Assembly: GCA_052387675.1 (NCBI GenBank)
Contig: JBQTIY010000001.1
Location: 124,001 to 188,000 of the forward strand
Length of the DNA stretch: 64,000 nt
Direction of reading: 5' to 3'
From: JBQTIY01 sp052387675
GTDB taxonomy: Bacteria > Planctomycetota > B15-G4
Made by a program: the position numbers and the translations under genes. Positions within the stretch are counted from its first letter, which is position 1. Each line of letters opens with the position of its first letter. The notes beneath the pieces are model-generated. The model did no database searches, was not told the origin of the DNA, and saw nothing but the letters and a program-made list of their open reading frames with translations. This document shows, piece after piece, positions 1-6,791 of this stretch.

Positions 1-774
1 ATTGCGCATGTGCGCTTCGACGTCGATGTCGACGTCCGTGGACAGCACCGTCCTGCCGGGGCCGCGGCCGAGCAGTTCGACGACGGCAAGGCCCGACTTG
101 CTTAGCTGGAAGACCAGCAGGAAGAAGCCGAGTTGCAGCGGTAAGGCAGTGAGCAGCAGCACGCCGCTGCGCGCGATGGGCGCGTTGCGATCGGCGCGGA
201 AGCTGTGCCGCGCGACGAAGACCAGCCACACGAGGCACCCAAGCACCGGCAGCAACAGCCACCACACTGAGGCCAAGTGCAGAGCCAGCATCCACGGCAC
301 AAGCAGCACGGCGACGGCCGCTTTATGGCGGCTGGTGCAGGCGTGGGCCCCGGCCAGCCAGGCCATCATCGTGAAGGCCAAGACATGGAACAGCGCAACA
401 TAGTGGCGGCTATCGACGACCTGCGTAGTCAGCGAGTCGGTGGCGAGTAGGAAGACGAGCAGTGGCGCCAGGACGGCCACGCTCAGCAGCGCCAGCGCTG
501 AGAGGGCCAGTGCGGCGAAGATTCGCGCCGGCGCCAGCGGACGGTGGATCAGCCACAGCCAGCGGCTGGGCTGGCGGTAGCTGCCGACCTGCAGCAGCGC
601 GAGCACCAAGCCAAGCAGCATGTACACGACCAGCATCGCCGCCTGGTCCTCGAAGCCGAGCTGAGGCACGTCGTCGACGCGCGACAACAGCACCAGTGCG
701 AGGCCATGGCACAAGCCGACGATGAGAGCGAGCCGGCGAAAGCGACACCATTCCGAGCGCAGCAGGTCATTCAT
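1..774 (-). CDS. ABC-2-type membrane permease, C-terminus beyond the window
   Basis: Third gene of a GntR-ATPase-permease operon. Starting from the ATG at 774 (MNDLLRSEW) the frame stays open to the window edge, giving 258 residues without a stop. It shows six or seven hydrophobic segments separated by short Arg-rich loops, the pattern of the membrane subunit of an ABC-2-type exporter. It starts 13 nt after the stop of the ATPase gene, so the two are almost certainly cotranscribed. The last residues in the window (about 225-258) are polar and could begin a soluble or periplasmic part. The substrate cannot be told. The assignment rests on membrane topology and on the neighbours; no family motif was recognised. 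Confidence 0.75.
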   Translation of the reverse strand, partial: MNDLLRSEWCRFRRLALIVGLCHGLALVLLSRVDDVPQLGFEDQAAMLVVYMLLGLVLALLQVGSYRQPSRWLWLIHRPLAPARIFAALALSALALLSVAVLAPLLVFLLATDSLTTQVVDSRHYVALFHVLAFTMMAWLAGAHACTSRHKAAVAVLLVPWMLALHLASVWWLLLPVLGCLVWLVFVARHSFRADRNAPIARSGVLLLTALPLQLGFFLLVFQLSKSGLAVVELLGRGPGRTVLSTDVDIDVEAHMRN

Positions 775-787
775 CTATGTGCGCTTC

Positions 788-1744
788 CTAAGCCGACTTC
801 GCGTGATTGCGAGCGAGAAAGGCGTTGACCGCCCGGTCCAGGTTCACATCGCCGCGATAGCTGCGCTCAGCGCCACGGGCATCGAGCAGGGCGCCAAAGC
901 CCTCGTCCTGGTCCAGCACCAAGTAGTAGTACAAGCCCTCGATGTGCTGCACCTGCAGCAAGCCCGGCAAGGTGCCGGATCCGGGCGGGGCGGAGGGAAA
1001 CTCGGCCACCCAGAGAGTGACGCGCTCGCAGAACTCCTCCGGCGGTGACATGTGCTTGAGTTCGCCCTGCTCGAGAATGATCAGGTTGTCGGCGAGACGC
1101 TCAATCTCATCCATCTGATGCGAGCAGTAGATGATCGTCGTGGAACTCTCGTCGACGGAACCCAGCACCGCTTCCAGGAAGGCGCGCTTGGCCACGACAT
1201 CGAGGCCCAGGGTCGGTTCATCGAGAATCAGCAGCTCGGGGCACTGGGCAAGCGCCAACGCCAGGTTCACGCCGGCCCGCTCGCCGCGCGAGAGGCTGGC
1301 GATGCGCTGTTCCGGCAAGACCTGAAAGTTGCCGACGATGCTGCGATAACGCCGCTCATCCCATTGCGGGTAGAGCCGGCGCTGCATAGCCACCAGCTCG
1401 TCCACGCGCAGCCAGGCGGGCAAGCTGTGCTCCTCGTTGACGAAACCGATGCGTGCTCGCTCGCGTTCAGTGAGCGCCGTGCAGTCGTGGCCCAGAATCG
1501 TCGCGCGGCCGGCGCTCGGTGACTGAACACCGAGTAGGACGCGAAACAACGAGGACTTCCCCGCACCATTAGCGCCGACCAAGGCGTGGATTCGGCCGCG
1601 CGGAATGCGCAGCGTCAACTGCTTCAGGGCTTGCTTGCGTCCGTAATGCAAGTCGAGTTGCTCGGTTTCGATGACGAAGTCCGAGACCGCCGGCGAGCGA
1701 GGTGCGTCCCCGTCCAGGAGCCGAAGCATGTTGGAGGCAGTCAT
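788..1744 (-). CDS. ABC transporter ATP-binding protein (318 aa)
   Basis: Nucleotide-binding subunit that powers the neighbouring permease. It has Walker A GANGAGKSS at about residues 57-65, the signature as LSRGE at 151-155, Walker B LLILDEPT at 171-178 and the switch histidine in CSHQ near 209. The usual Q-loop glutamine is replaced by Asn/Glu (FVNEEH, about 101-106), a small departure from the family. A C-terminal region of about 80 residues after the ATPase core is of unknown role. The ATG at 1744 is chosen because it follows the GntR stop by 11 nt; an ATG five codons later (1729) is possible. The open frame upstream of 1744 overlaps the GntR gene and is not coding. Confidence 0.9.
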   Translation of the reverse strand: MTASNMLRLLDGDAPRSPAVSDFVIETEQLDLHYGRKQALKQLTLRIPRGRIHALVGANGAGKSSLFRVLLGVQSPSAGRATILGHDCTALTERERARIGFVNEEHSLPAWLRVDELVAMQRRLYPQWDERRYRSIVGNFQVLPEQRIASLSRGERAGVNLALALAQCPELLILDEPTLGLDVVAKRAFLEAVLGSVDESSTTIIYCSHQMDEIERLADNLIILEQGELKHMSPPEEFCERVTLWVAEFPSAPPGSGTLPGLLQVQHIEGLYYYLVLDQDEGFGALLDARGAERSYRGDVNLDRAVNAFLARNHAKSA

Positions 1745-1755
1745 CGCAGGTCTCG

Positions 1756-2163
1756 TCAGGCGGAGCGCTTGTTGAGGCGAGTCAGGGCGGAACTCACTCG
1801 GTCGAGAATGACGTCGGCCGGGTAGTCCAAGCCGATGACTTCGACGGCGAAGGCTTCGAGCGCCAGCGTCAGCCGTCGCTCCCGTTCCGGCTTGGAGAGG
1901 CGTTGCCGGGGCGCCGCCACGTACAGCCCCAGTCCTTGGCGTGCATCGAGCCAACCCTCTTTGGCGAGTTCGCCATAGGCCCTGGCGACGGTCTTGGGGT
2001 TGATGGTGAGTTGCAGCGCGAGGGCGCGCACGCTGGGAAGTTGGGCGCCCACCGGCAGCTTGCCGCCGGCAATGGACATGCGGATGCCGTCGGTGATCTG
2101 GCGGGTGATCGAGCGCGGATCGCCCGGACTCACCGACAGAAACAAGGGAACCGTCTTGGACAT
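1756..2163 (-). CDS. GntR-family (YtrA-like) transcriptional regulator (135 aa)
   Basis: Short GntR regulator: a winged helix at about residues 15-85 (ITRQITDGI, then LPSVRALALQL with the recognition helix, then ARAYGELAKEGWL) followed by a short helical tail instead of a ligand-binding domain, as in the YtrA subfamily that controls ABC transporter operons. It is the first gene of the operon. A perfect 7-bp inverted repeat lies 47 nt upstream of its start, just after a good promoter, so it probably represses its own operon. The ATG at 2163 (MSKTVPLF) is preferred over the in-frame upstream start at 2217, because 2217 would lie inside the operator. Confidence 0.9.
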   Translation of the reverse strand: MSKTVPLFLSVSPGDPRSITRQITDGIRMSIAGGKLPVGAQLPSVRALALQLTINPKTVARAYGELAKEGWLDARQGLGLYVAAPRQRLSKPERERRLTLALEAFAVEVIGLDYPADVILDRVSSALTRLNKRSA

Positions 2164-2209
2164 CGCTAGGCCTTTCGCACCGAGGGCGGCACCGCGCGGC
2201 GCCGCGCAC

Positions 2210-2230
2210 TGTACCATGTGTAGTGGTACA
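2210..2230. promoter_or_regulatory. GntR operator palindrome
   Basis: Perfect inverted repeat TGTACCA-N7-TGGTACA directly after the -10 box of the promoter below. A repressor bound here would cover the transcription start. The form fits operators of YtrA-type GntR repressors. That the adjacent GntR protein binds it is inference. Confidence 0.75.
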
Positions 2231-2231
2231 G

Positions 2232-2260
2232 ACGGTAAGCGAGGCTTCTCAGCGTGTCAA
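2232..2260 (-). promoter_or_regulatory. Promoter of the GntR-ABC operon
   Basis: On the minus strand, a perfect -35 TTGACA (2260-2255), a 17-nt spacer, then -10 TACCGT (2237-2232). The GntR operator follows one base later. The GntR start codon is about 70 nt downstream. Confidence 0.7.
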
Positions 2261-2282
2261 GCGGGTGCCGCTGCAGTTGCGG

Positions 2283-3974
2283 CTACGGAACGTCTGCCCG
2301 CAGAGCGTTGCTCAGCGACACGCCGCACACGGCGGCTGCGTCCTGGATGGCGTACTGAAAGTAGAGGCTTAGACCGGACAGGCCGGCGGGCCAGCTCGAC
2401 CAACCAAGCAGGATGGCCCCGCTCGCGTCGGTGAAGAGAAAGAGGCTCGCCGCGATCGGCACGGGCACCAGGGTCCCGCACTTAAACGGCGTCGGCGTGC
2501 TGGTGAGAGCGATCGACAGGCTGCTGAGCGCTGCCGGCGCCGCACCGATCAGCGCGAGCGCCCCCACGCTGCCTTCTGTCAGGTCGCCCATGCCCGCCAG
2601 CGACGGCACGCCGTTGAGACCCGGCAGTGCCTGGCCCAGATCGGTGAAGGGCTCGGACAGTCCCAGTATCGGCCCATAGCGGAAAACGTCGAAGTCCGTG
2701 TTGTCATCCCCCGCCACGAGATTGTCGGCCGTGCTGTCGAAGGCCGCGTAGCGACCATCCGCGGAGAGGATCGGGTTGGCCGCCCAGCCGTTGGCTTCCT
2801 GTCCAGACGCCGACTGGCTCAGCCGCGTGGTCGTGCCCGTCGCAGCATCGCGCAGGTACGCCTGCATGCCGCTCAGCATCTCCGTCGGCACAACGAGGTT
2901 GCTCGCCGCGCTCTGATACACGACATAGCGGCCATCGCCCGAAAGCTGCGGCAGCCTGCTCTGATCATCGCCCTGCGCTCCCGCCGTACTCTGGCTCACG
3001 CGCGTCGTCGCAGCCAGCAGCCGGTCGCGCAGAAACACGTCGGGGACGTTGTTCGTGTCGCCAGCCACTAGGTTCGTTGCCGAGCTGTGGTAAGCGATCC
3101 AGCGACCGTCCGCCGAGAGGGCCGGCGCGTCACTGGCGCGATCACCAAGCTGGCCTGCGCTGCTGACGCTGACACACTCCATCGCGCCGGTCAGTGTGTC
3201 GTGGACGAAGATGTCCCAGGTCCCGTTCGTATCCCCCGGCACCAAGTCTGCCGCACTGCTGCGGAAGGCAATGTAGCGGCCATCGCTCGAAATGGCCGCG
3301 CCATAGCTGGTGCCGCTGTTCTGCACTCCGGCGCTGTCGACGCTCACGCGCCGCGTTTCCGCCGTGACCCGATCATGCACGAAGACGTCACTGAAGCCGT
3401 TCGTGTCGCCGGTGACAAGATTGCTGGCATAGCTATGGAAACTCACGAACCGGCCGTCGGCGGAAATGTCCGGGAGAAAGCTGAAGTTATTTGCCTGGGC
3501 GCCGCCGCTGCTCGTGCTCACACGGACGGTCTCGCCCAGCGCGCGGTCTCGCACAAAGACATCTTCCGTGCCATTCGTGTCGCCAGGCACAAGCGTGGTA
3601 GCCGCGCTACTGAAGACGACGAAGCGGCCATCGGCGGAGATGCGCGGACGGGTCGCGTGAGCGTTGGCCTGTACGCCGAGCGACGACACATTGACCCGCT
3701 CGGTCGTGCCCAAGACGATGTCGCGCACGAAGGCGTCCATGACCTCGTTCGTATCGCCCGGAACGAGATCGGGCGCGTTACTCAAGAAGGTCAGAAAGCG
3801 ACCATCGGCGCTCAAGGCCGCATCGCGACTGTCACCCGAACCTTCCTGGCCGGAGTCGCCGACGCTCGCGAGCACCAGGGTGGCGCTCTGCGCCGGGACA
3901 TCGGATGCGAGCTGCCCCGCCGTTAGCAGCGTGACGACTGCGGCCCACACAGAGTTCGAGCGAAGCACGCGCAT
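2283..3974 (-). CDS. Exported PD40/TolB-like beta-propeller protein with C-terminal SNAL module (563 aa)
   Basis: Exported protein. The ATG at 3974 (MRVLRSNSVW) starts a signal peptide with cleavage likely near VPAQSA (about residue 30); AAGGG lies about 10 nt upstream as ribosome site. Residues about 35-440 hold at least seven repeats of the form SADGRxxxFxSxAxxLVxGDTNxxxDxFVRD, the WD40-like PD40 propeller blade. The last 120 residues form a separate module with PFKCGTLVPVP and the end GLSLYFQYAIQDAAAVCG...SNALRADVP, nearly identical to the end of the 830-aa protein encoded at 10,094. In planctomycete genomes such ends recur on exported proteins; a sorting or anchoring role is inference. 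Binding partner and substrate are unknown. Confidence 0.9.
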   Translation of the reverse strand: MRVLRSNSVWAAVVTLLTAGQLASDVPAQSATLVLASVGDSGQEGSGDSRDAALSADGRFLTFLSNAPDLVPGDTNEVMDAFVRDIVLGTTERVNVSSLGVQANAHATRPRISADGRFVVFSSAATTLVPGDTNGTEDVFVRDRALGETVRVSTSSGGAQANNFSFLPDISADGRFVSFHSYASNLVTGDTNGFSDVFVHDRVTAETRRVSVDSAGVQNSGTSYGAAISSDGRYIAFRSSAADLVPGDTNGTWDIFVHDTLTGAMECVSVSSAGQLGDRASDAPALSADGRWIAYHSSATNLVAGDTNNVPDVFLRDRLLAATTRVSQSTAGAQGDDQSRLPQLSGDGRYVVYQSAASNLVVPTEMLSGMQAYLRDAATGTTTRLSQSASGQEANGWAANPILSADGRYAAFDSTADNLVAGDDNTDFDVFRYGPILGLSEPFTDLGQALPGLNGVPSLAGMGDLTEGSVGALALIGAAPAALSSLSIALTSTPTPFKCGTLVPVPIAASLFLFTDASGAILLGWSSWPAGLSGLSLYFQYAIQDAAAVCGVSLSNALRADVP

Positions 3975-4060
3975 TTCCGGCCCTTTCTGGCGAGAAGATG
4001 AGTGCTTTGTAACCGACCTCGCGCGGGGCGTGAAGGCCTCTGCGCTCAGCTCGCTGCGAG
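3972..4060 (-). repeat. Leader repeat copy A (start codon plus about 85 bp upstream)
   Basis: The start codon and 5' leader of the propeller gene closely match the leader of the 830-aa gene at 12,586 and the decayed start at 42,381. Shared blocks (plus strand) include TTCCGGCCCTTTCT, TTGTAACCG and TCGCGCGGGGCGTGAAGG. Similarity fades beyond about 4060. It may carry a shared promoter and ribosome site. Confidence 0.7.
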
Positions 4061-4113
4061 GCGCAGGCGCCGGCCTGCTCGCGGTGTCCTCCCGCTCGGC
4101 TACGCTTTCTCCC

Positions 4114-4941
4114 ATGCCCAGCCGCCTCGGTACCTGCTCATGGTCGGAGAAGTCCTGGGTCGGGCCGTTTTATCCGGCCCGCATGAAGGCCGGCGATTTC
4201 TTGGCGCACTACGCCACACAGTTCGACACCGTCGAGGCCGACACCACGTACTACGCAGTGCCGGCACCCGCCGTCGTCCGTCGCTGGGCCGAAGTCACGC
4301 CGCCCGGCTTCGTGATGTCCTGCAAGTTGGCGCGGGATGCCTTCCTCGGCGAGGACGCCAGGCAGATCGATCCGGCGCGCGTGCTGCAGCACGCAGCATT
4401 CGGTGAGCCGCTCAACGCCTTCTCCACCTCCGTCGCGAACCTCGGCCCCAAGCTCGGGCCCGTGGTCATCCAATGCCCGTGGTTTCGGCCGGAGGTGTTC
4501 CGCGACCTGGCCGCCTTCCTCGCCCGCCTCGACCCTTTCATCGCGGCGCTGCCGGCCGGCCCGCGCTACGTCGTCGAAGTCCGCAACCGCGGCTGGCTGC
4601 ACGCTGAGCTGCTGGATGTGCTGCGTACGCACCGCGCCGCTCTCTGTCTCGCCGAGGTCCGCGGCATGCCGCATCCGGCCGACGTGGCCGAGAAGCTCGA
4701 GCTGCGCACGACGGACTTCTTCTACGCGCGGCTCATCGGCGACCGCTCAGCCGTCGAGCGGCTGACCAAGACCTTCGACAAGCTCGTGCTCGACAAATCC
4801 GCTAGCCTCGACCGCTGGGCTGGGCTGATCAAGGTCATGGGCCAGGACAGCGACGGCTTCGTGTACGTCAACAATCACTTCGCCGGGCACGGGCCGGAGA
4901 CGGTGAGGCAGTTGGCGGCGAGACTTTCGGCGGGGCACTGA
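4114..4941 (+). CDS. DUF72 family protein (275 aa)
   Basis: DUF72 (YecE-like) proteins adopt a TIM-barrel-like fold; their biochemical role is not established. The typical N-terminus RLGTCSWSEKSW (about 4-15), the FDTVEADTTYYAVP stretch, the VEVRNRGW motif in mid-protein and YVNNHFAGHGP near the end are all present, and the length suits the family. The gene diverges from the exported propeller gene across 139 bp. A relic of the start of a second DUF72 gene lies at 38,042. Confidence 0.92.
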   Translation: MPSRLGTCSWSEKSWVGPFYPARMKAGDFLAHYATQFDTVEADTTYYAVPAPAVVRRWAEVTPPGFVMSCKLARDAFLGEDARQIDPARVLQHAAFGEPLNAFSTSVANLGPKLGPVVIQCPWFRPEVFRDLAAFLARLDPFIAALPAGPRYVVEVRNRGWLHAELLDVLRTHRAALCLAEVRGMPHPADVAEKLELRTTDFFYARLIGDRSAVERLTKTFDKLVLDKSASLDRWAGLIKVMGQDSDGFVYVNNHFAGHGPETVRQLAARLSAGH

Positions 4942-5068
4942 ACTCCATACGAGAGCCTGAAGTGCGTCGCCAGAATCGCCGGGGTTAGCGGTACACTCCG
5001 CAACGGGAAGGTGCTCCAGATTCGAGGTTACGGTTAGTCCCAGCAAAAACGTCGTGCCTCTGTACCCG

Positions 5069-5248
5069 ATGATTCCGCGCCGGGCGTGCCCGGTTTGCGG
5101 GCAGCCTGCTTACTCGGCCAGCGGTGTCCATCCGCAGTGCGCCCAACTTCGCGCCGAGCCAATGCGCACGCAGCGGGCTGTGAAGCTTCCGCGGCTGGCG
5201 AGCGACGACCTGCCGCCAAAGGCCAAGCCGGTGCGGCCTGCACCGTAG
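5069..5248 (+). CDS. Small zinc-ribbon-like protein
   Basis: Short frame with CPVCGQPAY...HPQC near its start, a CxxC plus HxxC arrangement that could bind zinc or form a knuckle. Small proteins of this look occur in planctomycetes, but I cannot name a family with certainty. The ATG at 5069 (MIPRRACPVCG) is taken as start; a GTG at 5054 is in the same frame. It precedes a CDGSH gene by 56 nt on the same strand. Confidence 0.5.
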   Translation: MIPRRACPVCGQPAYSASGVHPQCAQLRAEPMRTQRAVKLPRLASDDLPPKAKPVRPAP

Positions 5249-5304
5249 CTTCGCTCGCGCCTTTTCTCTTACGCTGCACACTTCCCGCCCAGGAGCACGC
5301 CGCC

Positions 5305-5538
5305 ATGAGCGACACGAACGTTCAGATCACCGCCAACGGCCCGCTGCGCATCACGGGCAACTTCGAGATCTCGGACCCCACAGGAGCCAAGTTCGACCTG
5401 GCCGGACGCACGACAATCTCGCTTTGCCGCTGCGGCCACTCCGCGAACAAGCCCTTCTGCGACGGCGCGCATAACATGGCGGCCTTCCGGTCCGACGAGA
5501 AGGCGCGCGTACTGCCGCCCCCCAAGACGCGGGGCTAA
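5305..5538 (+). CDS. CDGSH-type iron-sulfur protein, copy 1 (77 aa)
   Basis: Small [2Fe-2S] protein of the CDGSH/mitoNEET family, which binds a labile cluster through three Cys and one His. The motif CRCGHSANKPFCDGAH near residues 48-63 has all four ligands. The N-terminal half (ITANGPLRITGNF) is the usual beta strand-rich part of bacterial members. AGGAG lies 9 nt before the ATG. A nearly identical second gene sits at 6539; the copies differ at a few residues (DP/DA, GAH/GGH, KTRG/KSRG). Likely role: redox or cluster handling in the cytoplasm; no partner is evident. Confidence 0.92.
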   Translation: MSDTNVQITANGPLRITGNFEISDPTGAKFDLAGRTTISLCRCGHSANKPFCDGAHNMAAFRSDEKARVLPPPKTRG

Positions 5539-5566
5539 CCGCCGCTCAGCGCGCTGGCTGACTTCG

Positions 5567-5811
5567 CTATCGCTTCATCCGGTTCAGAACCACCACCACA
5601 AGGTCCACCTGCTTGGGGGTCATGGCCCCCATGGCGACGAGGATCTCGCCGATCTTGCGCACGGGGCGGCCGGCGCGCGCGGCGTGCTACTGCTCGGTGA
5701 GTGCCTGGTAGAGCTGCGCGGGGCTCTGATGAGGCCCTTGAGGCACGCCTCTTCACCGAAGAGCTCCGGGTCCGACTAGCCGTCGTCCGACGACCCGATC
5801 GCAAAGGTCAC
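5567..5811 (-). pseudogene. Decayed copy of the 80-aa GspE-N-like gene at 23,437
   Basis: Aligned base for base with the intact gene at 23,437-23,679, this copy has two in-frame TAG codons (one in the ALTEQ region near 5681-5690, one in place of the Gln of DGQSD near 5777) and a 2-nt insertion in the stretch GGGGCTCTGATG. The total length differs by exactly these 2 nt. It is a clear pseudogene. Similarity to the other locus continues upstream of the start to about 5887. Confidence 0.85.
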
Positions 5812-5887
5812 CGTTCCACCTTTCCGTTTCGGAGGCGGACTTGCTCAAGAGAGAGAGAAATCGGCTACCCCCGGGGACAGGAATTCC
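5567..5887 (-). repeat. Dispersed repeat with 23,437-23,758
   Basis: Holds the pseudogene above plus about 75 bp of its upstream flank. Both copies end in the same short block CCCCGGG(G)ACAGGAATTCC, after which the sequences diverge. The block is GC-rich with an EcoRI-like core and could mark the edge of an old mobile or REP-like unit; that is inference. Confidence 0.6.
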
Positions 5888-5966
5888 GGCGAAAGTTCCG
5901 GGGACTGCGGGGCGAGTCGGGAGGTCCAGGTCGGGCGGGTCCGCGCCTTCGGACCGCCTAGGCGAC

Positions 5967-6287
5967 TCAGGTGCGCTGGAGCGCTCGCCGCTTGGGCAGC
6001 AGGCGCACATCCACTCTGCGGTTCATAGCCTCGGCAATCCGGCGCAGCATCGTCAGCGAATGCCCCTCGTAGTCGGCGTCCTCGAGACGGGCGATCACAG
6101 GCTGCGTGGTCCCCGCGAGGTCCGCGAGCTGCTGCTGAGTGAGCTTGGCCGCCCTCCGGGCTTCGTAGATCATCCGCGCCACCTGCGCATTGAGCTTTTC
6201 TTCCTCCACTCGCCTCCGGAAGGAAGGATCCTTCCCGGCATCGCGGGCAATGAGGTCCAGGACGCTCTTGGTCTTCTTGCGAACCAT
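5967..6287 (-). CDS. XRE-family HTH regulator, HigA-like orphan antitoxin (106 aa)
   Basis: Cro/C1-type helix-turn-helix at about residues 40-95: ARRAAKLTQQQLADLAGTTQ is helix 2 to recognition helix, followed by VIARLED and LTMLRRIAEAM. The basic N-terminus and overall size match HigA-type antitoxins. No toxin gene is visible: the 115 bp upstream and the region downstream hold no RelE/HigB-like frame, so it is either an orphan antitoxin or a stand-alone repressor. GAGGA precedes the ATG. A palindrome sits in its promoter (next entry), which suggests autoregulation. Confidence 0.85.
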   Translation of the reverse strand: MVRKKTKSVLDLIARDAGKDPSFRRRVEEEKLNAQVARMIYEARRAAKLTQQQLADLAGTTQPVIARLEDADYEGHSLTMLRRIAEAMNRRVDVRLLPKRRALQRT

Positions 6288-6311
6288 CGTCAGTCCTCGT
6301 GCAGGCGCCCC

Positions 6312-6339
6312 ACCATATACCTTTATTGGTATCGGTCAA
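6312..6339 (-). promoter_or_regulatory. Promoter with operator of the XRE gene
   Basis: Minus strand: -35 TTGACC (6339-6334), 16-nt spacer, -10 TATGGT (6317-6312). An inverted repeat ATACC-N6-GGTAT (6317-6332) fills the spacer, placed for repression by the XRE protein. Confidence 0.55.
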
Positions 6340-6401
6340 ACGAATCCCAGTCCGACGCTCGTCGCCCGTCGCTCGCGGGAGCAGAAGACGGCTCGCCTGC
6401 T

Positions 6402-6449
6402 CTAGAGTTTCATCCGTTTGAGGGCCACGAGCACCCGGTCCGCCGGCTG
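6402..6449 (-). pseudogene. 3'-end fragment of the GspE-N-like gene
   Basis: The minus strand codes QPADRVLVALKRMKL followed by TAG, which lines up with the last 15 residues (KQVDLVLVVLNRMKL) and stop of the intact gene at 23,437. Nothing further upstream matches, so this is a second, shorter relic lying 90 bp before the second CDGSH gene. Confidence 0.6.
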
Positions 6450-6538
6450 CCGTCGCAACGCCCGCCCCCGCCCCCGAAGAGCCCGCCCGCGTCGCCCGCT
6501 TGCTCGACCTCGCTGCGCCGATCGGGGAGAACGCCGCC

Positions 6539-6772
6539 ATGAGCGATACCAACGTTCAGATCACCGCCAACGGCCCGCTGCGGATCACGGGCAACTTCGA
6601 GATCTCGGACGCCACAGGAGCCAAGTTCGACCTGGCCGGACGCACGACAATCTCGCTTTGCCGCTGCGGCCACTCCGCGAACAAGCCCTTCTGCGACGGC
6701 GGGCACAACATGGCGGCCTTCCGGTCCGACGAGAAGGCGCGCGTACTGCCGCCCCCAAAGTCGCGGGGCTAA
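6539..6772 (+). CDS. CDGSH-type iron-sulfur protein, copy 2 (77 aa)
   Basis: Near-identical copy of the gene at 5305, with all four cluster ligands (CRC...C...GGH). The similarity covers the coding region but not the flanks: the upstream 50 bp and the downstream sequence differ. The duplication is therefore gene-sized and recent, or has been kept similar by gene conversion. The ATG is set by comparison with copy 1; no strong ribosome site is seen (GGGGAGAACGCCGCC upstream). Confidence 0.9.
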   Translation: MSDTNVQITANGPLRITGNFEISDATGAKFDLAGRTTISLCRCGHSANKPFCDGGHNMAAFRSDEKARVLPPPKSRG

Positions 6773-6791
6773 CGACGGATCAGGACGCCTC

